Part shown: positions 25,001 to 37,438 of the stretch, piece by piece | How the letters are laid out: each line of letters opens with the position of its first letter | How positions within the stretch are numbered: position 1 is the first letter of the stretch | Position numbers and translations under genes: made by a program | The notes under the pieces: model-generated | What the model saw: the letters and a program-made list of their open reading frames with translations, nothing else | Told to the model about the DNA's origin: nothing | Databases searched by the model: none | Assembly: GCF_040054535.1 (NCBI RefSeq) | Contig: NC_090793.1 | Span: 18,910,501-18,974,500, forward strand | From: Antennarius striatus | Lineage: Eukaryota; Chordata; Actinopteri; Lophiiformes; Antennariidae | DNA length: 64,000 bases | Reading direction: 5' to 3'

Positions 25001-28000
25001 AACACCAACAATGACATATTTGTCTCTCTAGGATGCAGTTTGACATCATGAGTACAATAATAGCACTATAAAAGTCATCACATAGCTCAAAGTTGCATAC
25101 ATCTCACTGCTTTACATGTATATCCTCTATTTTTCAGTGAAATATTTTACCTTAATACTGTCGGTTCAATTTAAATCTCAGTAATTGGCATTTATATATT
25201 AATGTATGAAAGAAAGCTGCAAATGAATCAGAATCAGAATCAGAATCAGCTTTATTGGCCATCCTTTGTAAAAAGCAGACGAGGAATTTGTTTCCGGCAG
25301 GTGGTGTCTCAAACTGTTCATTCATAACTTAACTATTCTAAATACTTAAATATTATAAATTATAAAGCAGTAAAATCAACACTTTGACAGTGTTTAAACC
25401 ATTGATGATGGCATTTGCTTCTGCCTTAGCTGAAGGAGAGCCTCCATGACTTGCCCCAGTCTCTGAGCCAACTGGTGAACTACAGCCTCGACAGACTCTG
25501 CTTGCAGTACAGAGGCATTCTGGGACTCCGCTGGGCGCTGGCAGCGTTCACCGTCAGCACCGCTGGTGAGAAGTTGATGCAGTATTTTTGAACTAGTTGG
25601 AGAGCTAGATTGACAGCTAGTACAGAAATAGAGGAGACGATAATATTAAAAACATGTTAATGCTAAAGTTTTCTTAATGCTGTTGGCATTTTCTCGTCTT
25701 GCTCAACAGCCCTGAGGGAGAGCGACCTGTATTCCATAATGAACACTTGTAGTGACCTATCCTCATTGGACGGACACTTAACATGGCAGGAAGTACTGCA
25801 TCTGTCCAGGAGTCCCCAAGGACGCATTCCAATGACAGCATTCTCTTGTATAATGCAAAGATTAAAAAGGTATTAATACCGTAAGCAAGAGTTCTTCCAC
25901 CTCACAGCTGCGGTGTGGAAACAGTCTGTTGTATCTTACAATCCTGTTCTACAACATGTAGCTTACTGTTTGTATAAATGCTTATTTTTCAGGTCTTTTG
26001 TCACTGAAACACAAATATAATATTTGAAAAACATTTTGACAGCCAAAACAGTTCATAAATTTTCTTTTTCTTTTTTCTTTTTTTTTTTTTAACATTTTGC
26101 AGTTTCCAAGGAATGTACATCTTTTTAAGCTAGATAATAAAATGTAACTGGTCTTTCCTGCAGTCTGATTGGACCGTCTCATTACCACACAACTGACAAT
26201 GAGCTGACTCTGACCAATCCAGACATAAGGAGCACCTTTGAGGACTTTTTCCTCCCGGCAGAAAGTGACAGAAGTAGAGCTCACCTTGTTTTGGCAGGTG
26301 AAGTACTCACAGGCTGCTATGTTTCAAGTATATATATGTGATCCTGTATATTTTAATTACACTGGTATTACTATATTATCACAGGTCATTTGTGGGCACT
26401 AGCTGACCAACATGGCATGGATACCTTCCTTCACTGTGAGGCCGATACTGTCTTACACCTGCCTTCCTCCTTGGTTAGTCAGCTTCTGTCACCACACATC
26501 AAATAAAAGTAATGCAGCATCAGAAATGTACAAATATACAAACTATACACATATATTTTGCAATATGGAAAACAGCATTTCTGCATTTCTATTCACCAAT
26601 AAATAAACTCTCTTTGAGAAGCATTAAATGTAATGATGGTCCACCTGATGGTGTGTTGATAAAACTTCTGCGTCATCATCAAAAGTTCCAATAGGACTTA
26701 TAATATTTATCTGTTCTTATTTCACCTCTGACATCCTGTGAACTGCAGTAACTTGTGATATTTTTCACTCTTCTTGTCCAGATTCAGAGCGGCCAGTTGG
26801 ACGCCCTCCAGTCCCTTCTTTCCAACTACTATTTCCTGTGTGCTAATGTTCGCCACGGTCTCCTGCACCACCTCCTGGAAACCTACAGCTCGTATGGTGA
26901 GAATGCTTGATGAAGTTGATGATGAATGTCATTACCGTCTGATGGTTTGACACGTTTTGATTCGTCCCTTTAATTTTTGATGTTTTCTTATATGCACATG
27001 AATAAGTATTTGATATTTTACTGTTGATTTGTTACTCTTCAAATTCCCATTTGATAAAAGGTAACCAACCCAATAATACTTAACATGTGCATCCTGTACA
27101 TTTTCTGTAGATAACAAGCGTGAATCTGCTCCTTCATGTAAGTGTTTAAATATATGAAAATTCCTTCCAGGTGCGCTTTATTCCCTTTAAAATGTGGTCT
27201 TTGTGCTCTTAGTTGGTTCCCAGGGTCGTCTAGAGGAATGCCGGGGTTTCTTGGAGCGCCACGCCCTTCTGCTGTCGTCCTGGCCAGCTCTTTGCATTCA
27301 GCAAGCTCTGAATGAACCTCCTGAGACTGCTGCTCACACATGGGCAAAAGGTCTGACGGGAAAAGGAAGCGTGCGTGTCGTTGAATGGCTAAACAATAAT
27401 CATCATCTTCAACACGAGACCAGGTAAACGACTTGTCTGTTCCCAAAATTCACAATTTTCTCATTACATTTTGAAGATGTTTTCTGTCTTCTTTATCCTT
27501 GTGCGTTTATTTTAAATGAACGTTGCTGTGAGGTAACATTAATGGGTTTGTGTGCTGAATCACAGTAAACTGGTGTCAACGTTCTCCTCTGGACCGACCT
27601 GTGTGGATTTGAGCTCGGATGGAGAACTGATGGTGGTTGGAACTGAAAAGGGAATTCTGCATTTCATCAGCACCCACACTGGACAGGTATGAACATGTTT
27701 TCATGGACAGATGTCCTTTTTCTTTTGTCATGTTGTAGATTTGGGATTTGTCTTTGGTCCTATTTGGTAAATATGGAGCGAGTCTGTCCGATTATAGACA
27801 TTTACATGTTGATTTATTGTCATTACATTTTCATGCACAAATAAAACTTTCCAACACGACTTTACTACACATGAACTGTAATAAGTCCCTGTAAATGTTA
27901 GAAACCAGATTTCTTCTGCTCACCCTTATCTTCTTCTTCTCCTTTTCCTTTCGGCTTTTCCCTTCAGTGGTCACCACAGCGAATCAGTTGCCTCCATCTG

Positions 28001-31000
28001 CATCCTCTTCTCTCACACCAACTTATTTTTTTAACCTACACAAAAATGAGTAGAAGCTGTACCGATCACATAAAAAAAGATTTCAATATATCAAACTCTT
28101 GCGGAATTGTACTGTAGATTATGTAAAGATTCTGATTATAAATGTTATGTAAAAATGAAAGTTCATGCGTGCTTAGAGAGATTTTGAAATGAACTGTGTC
28201 TTGGATGGATGCAGGAAGTGAAGTCGCTGGTGAGCAGCGGCGACGGCATCACCAGCTGTCTCTTCCTGAAGGATGAATATCTCGCTACCACCTCCTTCAA
28301 CGGAAGAATTGAGATCTGGGACTTTGAGAATGGCTGCAGGTGCGAGAGGGCTCAGCGGGAATAGTCATACAAAGAGATCACAGGACATAAAAAAGTTTTT
28401 TTGTGTTCTTGCAGGACTGCTCTTATTGAGGCCCACACCAATGCGATAACAGCAAGCGACACCACAACAGACAGGAAGTTCATTGCTACTGTGTCTTTGG
28501 ACTGCATGTTGAAAGTTAGTCTAAATCACTTTCTGAAACGAGTAACATTTGAAAACTGAATTGTCTTTTTTTTAATTCACAGTTTTGCTCCTTTTCTTCT
28601 GTAGTATTTTAAATACAGTCATACATACAGTATATGACACCCCATTAAATAATCAGCTCTGTATCAAGAAATGTTTGATATCCAATTTTGTTTTATTTTA
28701 TTTATGAAAGAAACAAAATTTCCCAGGGAAACTAGTGATATCAGTACAACCTTTTCAAACAAAGGTGTTAATTTCATATAAAATTAGTATTTACTTATGT
28801 CTTACCTGGTTTTTTTTACTGCATGTTCAAAGATATTAGCAAAATGTCCCATTTATATTTCACACAGCATTCCAGCTGTTTCAGAAATGGGGTTGTACTT
28901 TTTTATGTGTGAATTTTACTGTATACGTAGACCGATGACCCCTGACTGACTTTAATTGTCTTCTGCCAGGTATGGTCCTCCACTAAAGGTCATGTGGAAA
29001 TAACCATGCAGACCACCAGTCCTTTGAACTGTGTGACCTTCGACCCAGAAGATCGCCTGCTGGCAACTGGCTGCTGGGATGGAAGAGTGGTTGTGTGGAA
29101 CTGGCTCAATAATAAAACCCAAGCTGTGAGTCATTGCCTACCAACTTAAATGAAAAAAAATCCAACTAATAATGATGAGAGCTAAATGAGATTATAGGAT
29201 CGGTATTTTAAAACAGAAATCCACTGATTTCACACATGCATGTTTCAGGTGTTTGGGAGAATTACTTCACATTTGAAAACAGTCTGAACGTTGCTGCAGG
29301 TGAAGTCAGCTGGTTGAGGATGTAGATTTATGAAGACGTGATCTGAACCAGGAGTATTTCAAAATTACCGCTACATTTATACCCGACAGATTATTTATTC
29401 TGCTGATAATATCAATCCAGCATAAAGGTGTTATGTGCATGGATCACACGTATGTGTTCTTTAAAGGCCACTGTAGAGACATTCAGACATCAGTTGATAG
29501 ATTTAATGTAAATTAGGTTTTTTATTTAAAACACAGTCCTCTTCTTTATTTGTTCTGTCAGGAGCTGGTGGGTCACCGGCGCTCGGTGCACTCTCTCGCC
29601 TTCTCTTCCTCCTCCTCCATGCTCTGCTCCGGCTCCATGGGTGGAGAGATCAGGGTGTGGTCGGTGCCCACCTCCACCTGTGTGGGCTGTTTTCAGGCCC
29701 ACTCTGGAGCCACGGAGGCCCTAACCCTCCTCGACGAAGGCAAGATGCTGCTCAGTGCTGGATCTGATCACATGGTGAGACATCACTGTGTTTCCCTAGA
29801 ACACTGAAAAGATCCTCCATTTGAGGCTTGGATCACACATGTCAGCTGACAGATTAAAACATGACCTTAGGAGATTTATTTTGTTTTATTTGGACATCTA
29901 AACAACTACAAAACACAATTTTATGAAATTTCATACATGCTTTGTGAGTGTCCTGATGGATCTCTACCTGACTTTTTTGTTACACAGCTCCAGCTCTGGT
30001 CAGTAGGACTTGGACGTTCAGTAGCTGCTTTGGAAAGTGACAACGTAAGCTCCTTATTTACGTTTCTTGGATATTATTCATCACTTCCTGCTATTTCTCT
30101 TTTAGTTCTGCGTGTAAAAGAACATTTCCAGCTTAACTGAAAAGTGTGTTTTCTCATTTTCTCTATTTTGATCTTTCAGTGCGAGCGAGAGCCTCCTCTG
30201 AAGAAACAGAAGTCTGCAAGCTCTAAGCCACCTGCTCTGTGCGTGGCCGTTAATGGAGACTATGCTGCAGTGGGTTACCATGGTGACGGTCTGAAACTCT
30301 TCAGTATTGAATCAGGTGTGTTTATGGAGTCAAATAAAATATCTCCAGAGCTTGATTGAACCACTGGAAGAACACATGGAGAAAAATAACAAGAAGTGGA
30401 ATCACATCTTAACTTATAATTGTACAGTTTATTTATATTTGTTCTCCAGCAGTTTTATCAGTATGAAAACGTCAGAAAAAATGGCCATTGATTTAGACCG
30501 TCATGTCTTGGAGGTTTTGTTTCTTCTCTTGGTTTTCAGATTTGTTCTGGAGCTACGTAGGTCAAATACGTAACTCACATCCACTGAAACGCAAATACAT
30601 TTGTCTGCTCCCTTTTATTTTAATTCTGCATAAAATAAAGTTACTGGCTCAAAAAAAATGATGAATCAGATCAGCTCTATTTTTTTCAACTGTAGCCAAG
30701 CAGATTTGGGCCTCGAAGGATCGCTCTGTGTCGGTGCAGTGCCTGCTGTGGGTCTCCCTGGATGGCGACCACAACGAACCAAACCTGCTGTTGTCTGGAG
30801 AAAGTTACAACCGCGTGAAGGTCTGGAAGAAAAATGAAGGAGAAGTGGGAATGCTGGGAGGCCTGAAAATGTGGGGCCACTTCGGTGCACAATCAGGTGT
30901 CATCCTGGCGATGGCGCGAAATGACACTTACCTGGCCACAGCTTCAGGTTGGTGTCGTTGATAGTAAAGTGAAAAGGTGACTAATCACTGCTAATCACTG

Positions 31001-32863
31001 TTTTGTTCTGCTGACACAGACGACTGCACCATCACTCTGTGGCTGCTGAGTGATTTAGCCCAGGTTCCCTGTATGGAGCCCCAGGTGTTCCTGAGGGGCC
31101 ACACTGGAGGGGTCACCTGTCTGGCTTTCAGCCCTGACGGTGAAAAGCTGCTGTCTGGTGGGAAAGATCATGTATGATCGGTTTGTTCTTTGTGTGTTGG
31201 GACAAAGTCAGGATTTTTTGTTTTAATATACAGGAAACACATTCTAGTACCAGAATTTTAGAGGAGATGCTCATGACTTTGTCAGTAATGACTGCAGCAC
31301 TGGCTTTGTGCTCCTTCCAGGCCCTGATGGTGTGGGATGTGAGCATCTCTCCTGCTGATCAATCAAAGTCCATCCCTCACGCCCACAGAGACTGGGTCAC
31401 CGACTGTATTTGGACTCCAGACTTGGTGGTAAATCCTCAACCCGTTCGTTTTGTGAGGGGATGTCGTATTTCTATTCTGATTCCTAGTCTTTAGCAGCCT
31501 TTCAACTCCATTCCAGATTAGTTCTTCAAATGATGGAAAGGTTCGCGTCTGGGACCTGGAGGACGGAGAATGCCTCAAAGAAATCTACTGGAGGAATCCT
31601 CTGACATCCGTCAGCTCTCTGGTGAGCAAACACACATCACACACACTGTGTGTTGCTTCTTTCTCTCATGAAACCCTAAGTTAATGTGGTAATTTTTCTA
31701 GAAATGTTTAATTGGGGTGTTTTTGGTGTGTGTGTGTGTGTGTGTTTGTGTGTGTAGGGGCCCTATGTGGTTGCCAGCTGTTCAGAGGGGTCGCTGCATG
31801 TCTGGACCTGGGATACCAACTCTGAGATTTGCCACATCGCTGCACACAAACAGTCCATCCACTACTGCTCAGTCCTGCCAATGAAAGGTTCACTTTGTGG
31901 AAAACACACATTTATTTTCACACACAGACATATATAAAAAAAGTGTATAGATGTTTAAATATTTTTAAATTCTTTCCATCGTTTTTAAGGCGAGATGAAA
32001 GAAGTGAACCCAGAAGAAATGACTGTTGTCACTGCTTCCGATGACGGCACCGTTCAGTTCCTGAAACCATTACAGGTCAGTCAGTCACAGTGAAACAAGA
32101 AAGGGGGTTTTAAGCATTTCTAGTCAAGTGTTTTGACTTACTAATGTTTTTTTTCCGTCGTATCATTTACTGATTGTTAGCTGTTATACACGAATACACA
32201 CGCATATTTATCCATTTCGTCCCATCTGTCTCGTTTCTGTTTTCCTACGTAAAGGTGGAGCACTTCAGCACCTTCCAGGGTCACAGCGGTGCCATATGTG
32301 GAGTCGTTCGCAAAGAAGGTCTCCCAGAATTCCTTTCAGTGTCAGAGGATTGTTCTTTACGATGCTGGACTTGGACAACAGGTAAGACATGATAGCTCCA
32401 GGTTTCGTCTTCTGGTTGTTCTTCCAGACGGTGGATCTGGACCAGACCTTCATCCCTCTCACTGTGTCTTGAAGAAGATATATTTCTCTTTTTTTCAAAC
32501 ATGAAATTTTAACTTGTTTTGGGGCTGCTTGTTTTGTTTTTTTTGTCATAAATATTCAACACTTTATAATAAAAAGTATCAAGGATTTTCTAGCGAAAAA
32601 ATGTTTTTTTCAGACTGTGGATCTTTTTTTTTCATGTGTTCACATCCCCGCTCACACGTGTCGTGTGTTTCCAGAGAGATCCCCCACTCAGAGAGGCTCC
32701 GTCACAGCCCTCTGCTTCTCCCCGGAACACGATCTGCTTCTCGCTGCTTATGAATCCGGTTTGCTGGAGTTGTGGAAGAACAATGCCGTGATCGGCCACA
32801 AGCAGGTGAAGACACACACCAGAAGAGTGCTGTTTCCTGAGCAGCTCATGTTTGTGTCATTAC

Positions 32864-32900
<37 letters not shown>

Positions 32901-35702
32901 CCATGTGTCAGGCGTCAGACAGCAGCATCGCATCCATCTGCTCCATGCCCGGGAACCAGTTTGCTGTCAGCTGCATGAAACCTTCCCTCAACGTGTGGAA
33001 ACTGGTGTGGAATCAACAGGGTAGCAGCGCGAGGTAAACAACAAGAAAACCCAACTTAAATTCGATCAAGACGAATGAAAAACAGTCAAACTGTCAAGTA
33101 AAATAAACACCTGGGGAAAAAAACAATCAAAAGATTTAAACACAGGATATGTTAATGATGCAACATGGTGATTTTACTTTTTTCTTTGTTTTTGCACCTT
33201 AAATGTTTATTTATTTTAAAGCAGTAATACACAGCATCTCTGTGGGTACTCCAGCTTCCTCCCACCTCACTCAGCTTAGATGGACCATCCCTCTGAATTG
33301 TCCTTTAGAAAATTGTGACCACTAAGGTGGAAGAAGCGGATCCTGATCGTCTCATCTACAAGAAAATGAGTGGATGGATGATAGAATAGAAGAAGAAGAA
33401 AAAGAATTTTATTTTACCAAGCAAAGCGTTTGAGAACTAGTTCTTGTATGCAAACATGACCTAATATTTAAGATGTATGTCTCAAAGAGACTAAATCATC
33501 TCATCAAAGCTCAGTTTATCGACCAGACGTCACCAGGAGGTATTTCTAAGCTGATAATAAACAAGCCTTTTGTTTTATCCAATCATTGTGAGGCAAATGT
33601 TGAAGGGCCAACGTGATGCTGCAGAATGGCAACACAACCTGTGTTAAGAGTGATACACACTTTAAATCAGCCACCTTGATTCTTATATACCTGAAGTGGT
33701 CACATCTAGCTGTCCTGTTCTTTCCTGTGTCCCCGTGTCCAGCCTGGTGAAGGTCAATACCTGCAAAGTGAAGCAACCAGTGGTTGGCCTCTACTACTGC
33801 TCCGTCCTGATGGGTTTGACTCACAGTGGCAAATTATATGACGTCAACTGCAAGGAGAAAGTCATCTGGAAAATGAGCATGACTTGGTAAAGTTCCATTC
33901 TGTGCTTTATATTCAGGGTTATGTTAATCAGTCCTTGTAGATTGGAGCAGATTATTAGATATTATTCGTGAATAACAGAAGATTTCCAGAGAATTTTCAT
34001 CATCTGGCTGAAGTGTTCAACCTTTTCAGAGGAATAACTTGTTAAAATTATGAATTCATTCAATGACCAGTTTATGAAACTTTCCAGAATATTGCTGTTA
34101 ATGGTTTTGTTGGCATTATAAATCCATCCTGATTGTGGATATTTTTCACAGCCCCAATAATATTAAAATTAATGTTTATTACATTTATTTAAAGTTTAGC
34201 TAAGCTCAAGATATAACAGTCCCAGATTTTTCTTATGCAGTGAGAGGGGTTTCTTTGATCTCTCTTTTTGCAGTTTGGAGGAAAGAGTCAGAGTTTTGGG
34301 GTTGATCCCTAACGATGAGAAAAGCATGTGGCTGGTCGGCGAAACACAGGGTGAAGTTCAAATCGGCTTCATGGTTAGTTTCTAAATAGCATCATTCAAG
34401 ACCTAAGAACAATAAATATGAGTACTTATCGTATGTTTAGATAAAATTAAACATTTGCTAATTTCATAATACTGCTTGACTTTTTGTAAAAATAAATAAT
34501 TTTTTTCTTGTTTAGAGAGTTTTATTTGTTAAATAGACAACACTCCTAACTATCCGAGCAGCGTGTGTATTTCTACAGTAATGAACTCGTTCAGGTGTGT
34601 TATATCACACAGGTTTTAGTAAAACACTGATGTCTTGTTCCTCAGTTTGCTATGGGCCCCAAAAATGGAGTCAATTCAGCTTTCAGCTCCATCACCCTGG
34701 AGACTGATGAGGAAGAGAAGAAGGGCAGCCTGATATCAGCTGTCACTGTGAACAGAGGTTAAAAAAAAAAACATCAGCTAAAAACACAATCCAGTTTTAG
34801 TTCATTGTGATGACCCGGTGTGTTTTCCGTTCTTTCAGATTTGGTTGTGTGCGGTGACACGACGGGCAACATGTGGTTTATCCAGCCGCCTGAGCCTTCC
34901 ACATGGAGCAGCAGAAAACCTGTAAGAGCAACAGGAAGCATTGCTGAAGGAGGATAAGGCTGGTGGGATGGGGATAAGGCTGGTGTTTTAATGACCGTGT
35001 GTGATCCACAGGCCCACAGTGATCGGATCAGCGTACTGAGGCTCACTGAGCGCACCATCATCTCAGGCTCCTACGACCGGACGGTGAAGCTCTGGGACAG
35101 GAACACCAAAAAACAGGTACTTCAGAACAATTTGATGTTTGACAATGGCAGCTTTTTCCTTCTTTGGCTGCTTGTTGGATGAGAAAATTAAAACCACTTT
35201 GTATCTGCGTGTCGAATGTGAACCTTTGTCAAAATAACCTGGCTCTGCGTGAAGTTAGCAAAGGTCAGAGGAAACTAATAGCATTTATTTCACTGTAAAT
35301 GCTCTGTTGAAATAGTTTATTCTTGTGTTTTTGTGCAAATTTAAAAAAAAAATCTTTTTTAATAACTGCTGTTTATTACTATCTGAGTTATTTATGTGTT
35401 CTGTCAAGCTAACTGGCTTCATATTTAACTGAATGATAAGACATCAATCTTATGTAGCTGTCAGTAAGAAAACAAGTTAGCCCACTGGAAACCCGTCTCT
35501 CCTCTCATGCAGCGAACTTCTCTTTGATTTCTGACGCTTCCTTTTATAACCGCTCCTCTCTGCTCATCTTCTCTTTGTCCAGGTGGGTATGTTTGTGTGT
35601 GGAGCACCTGTTGTGCATCTGGAAGTGAACCCGAAAAAACCCACCGAGCTGGTTTGTGGTGACGGACAGGGAAACCTCTACTTCCTGTCATGGAAGGAAT
35701 AA
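12262..35702 (+). CDS. tep1: Telomerase-associated protein 1 (TEP1), vault/telomerase RNP component
   Basis: I modelled 55 exons (12262 to the TAA at 35700-35702) totalling 7791 nt, or 2596 residues, close to human TEP1 at about 2627. Every junction keeps phase. Order: short N-terminus with ENKLL repeats, TROVE domain, vWA-like region, DUF4062 (VRVFVSSTFRDM), NACHT (GEPGHGKT, LLVDGVD), then a long WD40 array ending GNLYFLSWKE. TEP1 binds RNA through TROVE and belongs to telomerase and vault ribonucleoproteins. Exon 1 is the least certain: MSESGESA (12262-12285) followed by GTGAGT joins in phase to exon 2, which itself begins ATG (13370) after a ccatag acceptor, so the start could be either. 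No frameshift or internal stop was seen. Exon lists are in the sub-entries. Confidence 0.96.
12286..13369. repeat. tep1 intron 1 with an octamer-bearing inverted repeat
   Basis: Arms at 12829-12858 and 12995-13024 are about 85% identical in inverted orientation. Each holds a perfect ATGCAAAT octamer (12833-12840; reverse 13013-13020). A third octamer lies between them at 12911-12918. It looks like a small fold-back element or a hairpin-forming relic. No ORF was supported. The rest of the intron is featureless apart from a run of C at about 13091-13100. Confidence 0.6.
13370..14218 (+). other. tep1: tep1 exons 2-3: N-terminal ENKLL repeats and acidic linker
   Basis: Exon 2 is 13370-13858 (163 codons) and exon 3 is 14015-14218 (68 codons). 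Exon 2 carries LENKLLSHTSTL and IENKLLTSHLPL, which resemble the LENRCLA-type repeats at the start of mammalian TEP1. Long Ser/Thr/Pro-rich stretches surround them. Exon 3 is acidic (DSEDDDSWSEEE). The exon 2 donor (AGT then GTGGTA) is weak but is the only one that joins in frame. Confidence 0.8.
14394..18218 (+). other. tep1: tep1 exons 4-13: TROVE RNA-binding domain
   Basis: Exons: 14394-14543, 14854-15018, 15112-15249, 15592-15663, 15876-16000, 16345-16502, 16744-16853, 16975-17053, 17488-17680 and 17954-18218 (about residues 240-724). Strong family matches include HLRRYFCAAVQLPSDW, KFKQFSEYQLAKYN, AGQRMKLRVPQTWE, MAMLRNLRN, FPFRFLTAY and PPLPGRTLIF. TROVE is the HEAT-like fold shared with Ro60 that binds telomerase, vault or Y-type RNA. 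Exon 13 ends with an acidic run (EEESSEEEEEENE) that I do not recall from mammalian TEP1. Confidence 0.93.
18326..20262 (+). other. tep1: tep1 exons 14-18: vWA-like region after TROVE
   Basis: Exons: 18326-18478, 18577-18645, 19414-19535, 19629-19694 and 20119-20262 (about residues 725-909). It reads through MMEVAVLLSLMIGNRAEEF, IIVVTDSWV, VNVYLSGR and FVAERGSSRLLEHVEHIDKL, the last matching the FIAEHGASHLLEHVGQMDKI stretch of mammalian TEP1. In Ro60 and TEP1 this segment forms a von Willebrand A-like fold. Confidence 0.88.
19031..19082. repeat. (GT)n microsatellite
   Basis: An almost uninterrupted GT dinucleotide run lies inside tep1 intron 15. Confidence 0.95.
20381..22667 (+). other. tep1: tep1 exons 19-22: DUF4062 domain
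   Basis: Exons: 20381-20672, 21081-21202, 21764-21877 and 22550-22667. Exon 19 has VRVFVSSTFRDMYAERD and LRWGVTEEES, the hallmarks of DUF4062, a TIR-like fold often placed before NACHT or other NTPase domains. Exons 20-22 carry QALYPDTIDQRMFCYFRD and SCEWGGLVDGKPYLEKL, matching the mammalian linker. Confidence 0.93.
21375..21662. mobile_element. Fold-back, MITE-like element in tep1 intron 20
   Basis: The two halves are inverted copies. 21448-21469 pairs with 21584-21605 (20 of 22 bases). The outer stretch 21400-21430 (ggacgttttgcttctcatcc core) pairs with 21608-21640 (gaatgagaggcaaaaagtct core), and similarity extends outward to ttgtaagaaaa versus ttttcctacaa. No transposase ORF is present. 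Sequences with this gcttctcatcc core are scattered through fish genomes; the family name is unknown to me. Confidence 0.7.
23130..27423 (+). other. tep1: tep1 exons 23-33: NACHT NTPase and helical region
   Basis: Exons: 23130-23318, 23440-23627, 23752-23890, 24105-24284, 24730-24822, 25430-25565, 25710-25869, 26164-26297, 26385-26473, 26782-26896 and 27213-27423. Walker A is GEPGHGKT (about residues 1177-1184), encoded at the end of exon 23. Walker B is LVLLVDGVD in exon 25. SDWIPQQIPQ and AFNNQ match mammalian TEP1. The catalytic motifs look intact. The rest is an alpha-helical region with no recognisable motif. Confidence 0.92.
25225..25310. mobile_element. Fish dispersed repeat (agaatcagctttattggcc type)
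   Basis: Four gaatca units precede cagctttattggccatcc and gaggaatttgtttccgg, a pattern familiar from many fish introns as a short interspersed repeat. It lies in tep1 intron 27. The class is uncertain. Confidence 0.6.
27931..28024. mobile_element. Degenerate dispersed-repeat fragment in tep1 intron 34
   Basis: The stretch with cctttcggcttttcccttca, then gtcaccacagcgaatcagtt, then catcctcttctctcacacca resembles a fish repeat seen widely in introns. Only a fragment is present and it has no coding capacity. Confidence 0.55.
32866..32897. repeat. (GT)n microsatellite
   Basis: A GT dinucleotide run in tep1 intron 48, ending 14 bp before the exon 49 acceptor (cag at 32909-32911). Confidence 0.9.
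33238..33382. mobile_element. LINE/SINE 3'-end relic in tep1 intron 49
   Basis: It contains tgtgggtactccagcttcct, tgaattgtcc and a terminal gagtggatggatgatag, the degenerate order of a very common fish repeat whose tail is (ATGG)n. It is internally deleted and non-coding. Confidence 0.65.
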
Positions 35703-36100
35703 TCTGACAGATTATACACAGTGAAGTCAGCATGTAATAGAAACACTTAACACTGTATAAACCAAAAATGAAGGCAAATGTTTTGCTTCCTTTTTGCTTC
35801 GCTGCTTGATAATGTGCAAGAAAAAAGAAAAAAGAAGAAGAGGTATACGATATAAGCGGTAATACACATCTATGTTAATGATTGTAGTGTGTCTCGACAT
35901 TAGAATTAAAAACATGCAGAGGAAATGCGCATGAAAAATTTTGTTTCAGCTCAAAAAAAATATAATCGGTTTGTGTTTATTTCTTTTGTTTGAATCATAA
36001 GTGATGAGGTTTATGAATGTAATGAGTAATGAGGGATATGGAAATGTTTTACAGGAACCGTGAATGATCTTTTGTTTGACATTAAAGTCGTCTTCAAAAC
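35703..36100 (+). terminator. tep1: tep1 3'UTR and probable poly(A) region
   Basis: A sequence of about 400 bp follows the stop codon. An ATTAAA occurs near 36081-36086, followed by a GT-rich stretch (ttgttcttgtttttct), a reasonable cleavage and polyadenylation site. An earlier ATTAAA at about 35904 is an alternative. Confidence 0.5.
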
Positions 36101-37080
36101 AGAACTTTGTTCTTGTTTTTCTCAAGAATGAATCGAGAGAATGTGGATTTCCCAACAGATTTTCTGTTTGATGTCTCGATGAAACAGGATTTTGGATCTA
36201 ATGAGTATAATGAGGATAACCTTTATTTTGGCAGGTGTTTGTGAATGGTTCTCAATTTAAATGCATCAACCCATCTGAAAGTTAGTTGGAATTACAATTT
36301 CATCCAGGTTTTCTTTTAAGTTGTGTAAAGGCAGCTCAGAAACATGAATGGCAGACAAAGGTAAATACAGCTTATCAGCAACACCTTTTACGGCTCTTAT
36401 CTGCACCGTGGTGCTTCTGTTGTGTTGACACAAGCCACATATAACTCCATTTAAGTCCATATAACGTGAAGTGATTTGCAGTGTAATCTAACAGAAACAT
36501 GACGCTCCATGGGGCTAGGATCACATAACATAGCTGAAGGATATTAATGTTCTCGTGACTGCAATGATATTTTGTGTTTTAATATCTTTATAACCTAAGC
36601 AGAAACAGAAGCGTTGTGCTTTTACAAACATATTTCAGTTTTCAGCATGAGACGGCTGTGGGGTTTTAGATTCAGGCTTTGGCACATCAACATACTCTGT
36701 TGTGAAAAAAATATTATTAAATGGTGTAACTAAGTGGATTAAAAAATGTCTGACAACCACCACAGTTTGAGTTTCATGACCCTGAACCTCGCAGATCTGC
36801 CTCCAGAAGATGGAATGACATTTCGATCATTATTTGCTTGATAGTCAAGAGAAATTACACATTTAATGTGAACTATTTCAGAAACAAATTACAAATTCAT
36901 CTCTTCTAGTCACAGATCTTACAGTAGCACATTTTCCTACCAGATCTTGAACATATTTTAAAGTTTGTCTTTGGATGTTTTAGATTGTTCTAGATGTTGG
37001 TATTTATCACAAAGCTCTGTCTCACAAACTGAATAAGGGAAAAACTGTAGCAGTGCGTCACTTGAACGCACCACTAGTCA
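36101..37080. other. Intergenic, nothing recognised
   Basis: AT-rich spacer between tep1 and APOL-A. Short ORFs on both strands have no coding character and match nothing I know. Confidence 0.6.
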
Positions 37081-37438
37081 ACGTTTAGCACTGGGGATGT
37101 GAATGCCTGAGTTTACGACGTTCCTCAGCAGCACTTGAACGCAGCACGGGCCTGTCGTCAGACTCCCAGGTGTGTGGGACGGACACGCCCCTCCTGGGCG
37201 ACTCCACGCAGGTAAGAGAAGAAAACTGGATGATCCGGTTCCGTGGAGGATCATGACAGCCCACGGAGGTCAGACATCTGAGCTGGGGAGGCTGTCTTCT
37301 TTCCGGGGGGAGGACTTTTGACTTCAACACGAAGAAGTGAGAGAAACGACGGAGACAGAAAAGAAGTGCTGAGAGGAGACAACAACAAAACAACAAACAA
37401 CAAGTAAACACGAACACACAGCTGACCTAGACGTGGTC
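37081..37438 (+). promoter_or_regulatory. APOL-A promoter-proximal region and 5'UTR
   Basis: GC content rises relative to the AT-rich spacer before it. A possible non-coding exon ends with a donor at about 37211 (cacgcag then gtaaga). The exon carrying the start codon continues to 37441. Transcription start sites cannot be fixed. Confidence 0.4.

Larger units (their letters stand above)
27566..35702 (+). other. tep1: tep1 exons 34-55: WD40 repeat array
   Basis: Exons: 27566-27686, 28215-28339, 28415-28514, 28970-29125, 29562-29774, 29988-30044, 30180-30315, 30696-30947, 31020-31171, 31321-31428, 31517-31621, 31758-31887, 31990-32075, 32255-32381, 32675-32805, 32912-33033, 33743-33886, 34274-34373, 34646-34757, 34839-34921, 35012-35116 and 35583-35702 (about residues 1669-2596). 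WD-like ends recur: RIEIWDFE, GRVVVWNW, RVWSVP, ALMVWDVS, VRVWDLE, LHVWTWD, TVKLWDRN. HRDWVTDCIWT and GQGNLYFLSWKE match the mammalian protein. The array makes the propeller platform that packs beside vault RNP partners. Confidence 0.94.
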